Source: Phytophthora colocasiae
Taxonomy: Eukaryota; Oomycota; Peronosporomycetes; Peronosporales; Peronosporaceae
DNA length: 64,000 nucleotides
Direction of reading: 5' to 3'
Assembly (NCBI GenBank): GCA_018806915.1
Contig: JAGKQI010000059.1
Location: 1,364,001 to 1,428,000 of the forward strand
The translations under genes and the position numbers were made by a program. This document shows positions 63,843 through 64,000 of the stretch, in pieces (the stretch's first letter is position 1; each line of letters begins with the position of its first letter). The notes below the pieces were generated by a model. That model was given only the letters and a program-made list of their open reading frames with translations, had not been told where the DNA came from and searched no databases.

Positions 63843-64000
63843 ATGTCTCGTTGCAAGATGCTAGGGAACACAGTAGTGTTACTCGCCATCGTTGCGGTTT
63901 CCAAATGTGCAGCCGCGACCTGTTCGCCCTTCACGAGCAACGTAGACTATCAAGGTGTCGATATTGGCAGTTCTAGCAGTTCATCAGCCAATGGATGCTG
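63843..64000 (+). CDS. Secreted PAN/apple-domain protein (3' part outside window)
   Basis: The frame starts MSRCKMLGNTVVLLAIVAVS, a signal peptide cut probably after the Ala-rich CAAA. The mature start (CSPFTSNVDYQGVDIG) is the opening of a PAN/apple domain as found in oomycete secreted lectins and CBEL-type cellulose-binding proteins (Cys, then NVDYxGxDI). The window ends after 52 codons, so the number of domains is not known. TTTTTCATTTTGC (about 63785) upstream could be the initiator. Its likely role is adhesion to carbohydrate at the cell wall or host surface; this is inferred from the family. Confidence 0.65.
   Translation, partial: MSRCKMLGNTVVLLAIVAVSKCAAATCSPFTSNVDYQGVDIGSSSSSSANGC

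Overview
The window looks like a repeat-rich, effector-bearing region of an oomycete genome, most likely Phytophthora or a close relative. Three genes encode a signal peptide followed by RxLR/dEER-type motifs, and one of these carries tandem W/Y-type repeats. The acid phosphatase gene has an oomycete initiator plus flanking promoter element just upstream. Introns are 50-75 bp with GT..AG ends. The repeats are chromodomain-bearing Ty3/gypsy elements, a Tc1-like element, a Mutator-like element and small TA-flanked inverted-repeat elements. Nothing looks bacterial: no operons, Shine-Dalgarno sites or CRISPR.

Layout. 1-6996 is a very large inverted duplication (arms about 2.6 kb, spacer about 1.8 kb); each arm carries one copy of the same five-exon gene of unknown function. 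7.1-13.6 kb holds a double-chromodomain gene, a decayed fragment downstream of it, a small P-loop kinase-like gene and a broken membrane-anchored beta-strand-rich gene. 13.9-29.7 kb is a giant Ty3/gypsy retrotransposon on the minus strand. It has an unusually long gag, protease, RT, two RNase H domains, integrase and a chromodomain, plus a long antisense reading frame between pol and the 3' LTR. 29.7-33.9 kb is a second gypsy element on the plus strand; its pol is decayed, yet an uninterrupted antisense reading frame lies in the same place. 34.6-48.8 kb is a mosaic of small transposons, a J-domain-like zinc-finger gene, a Tc1-like transposon nested in another repeat, an 18-bp minisatellite inside a disrupted 2OG-Fe(II) oxygenase-like gene, and a Mutator-like transposase remnant.

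48.9-64 kb is the gene-rich part: an RxLR effector with tandem (L)WY repeats, a degenerate-RxLR/EER secreted protein, a choline-transporter-like (SLC44/PNS1) gene, ATG12 in four short exons, a Jhy-like gene, a canonical RxLR-dEER effector, two tandem paralogues of unknown function, a small unknown gene, a purple acid phosphatase, and the start of a secreted PAN/apple-domain gene.

Housekeeping genes (SLC44, ATG12, phosphatase) are intact. Effectors sit between them and the transposons, the usual gene-sparse/repeat-rich arrangement of such genomes. Many broken genes fail by a single base at a homopolymer, so some may be intact in the organism and broken only in this assembly.
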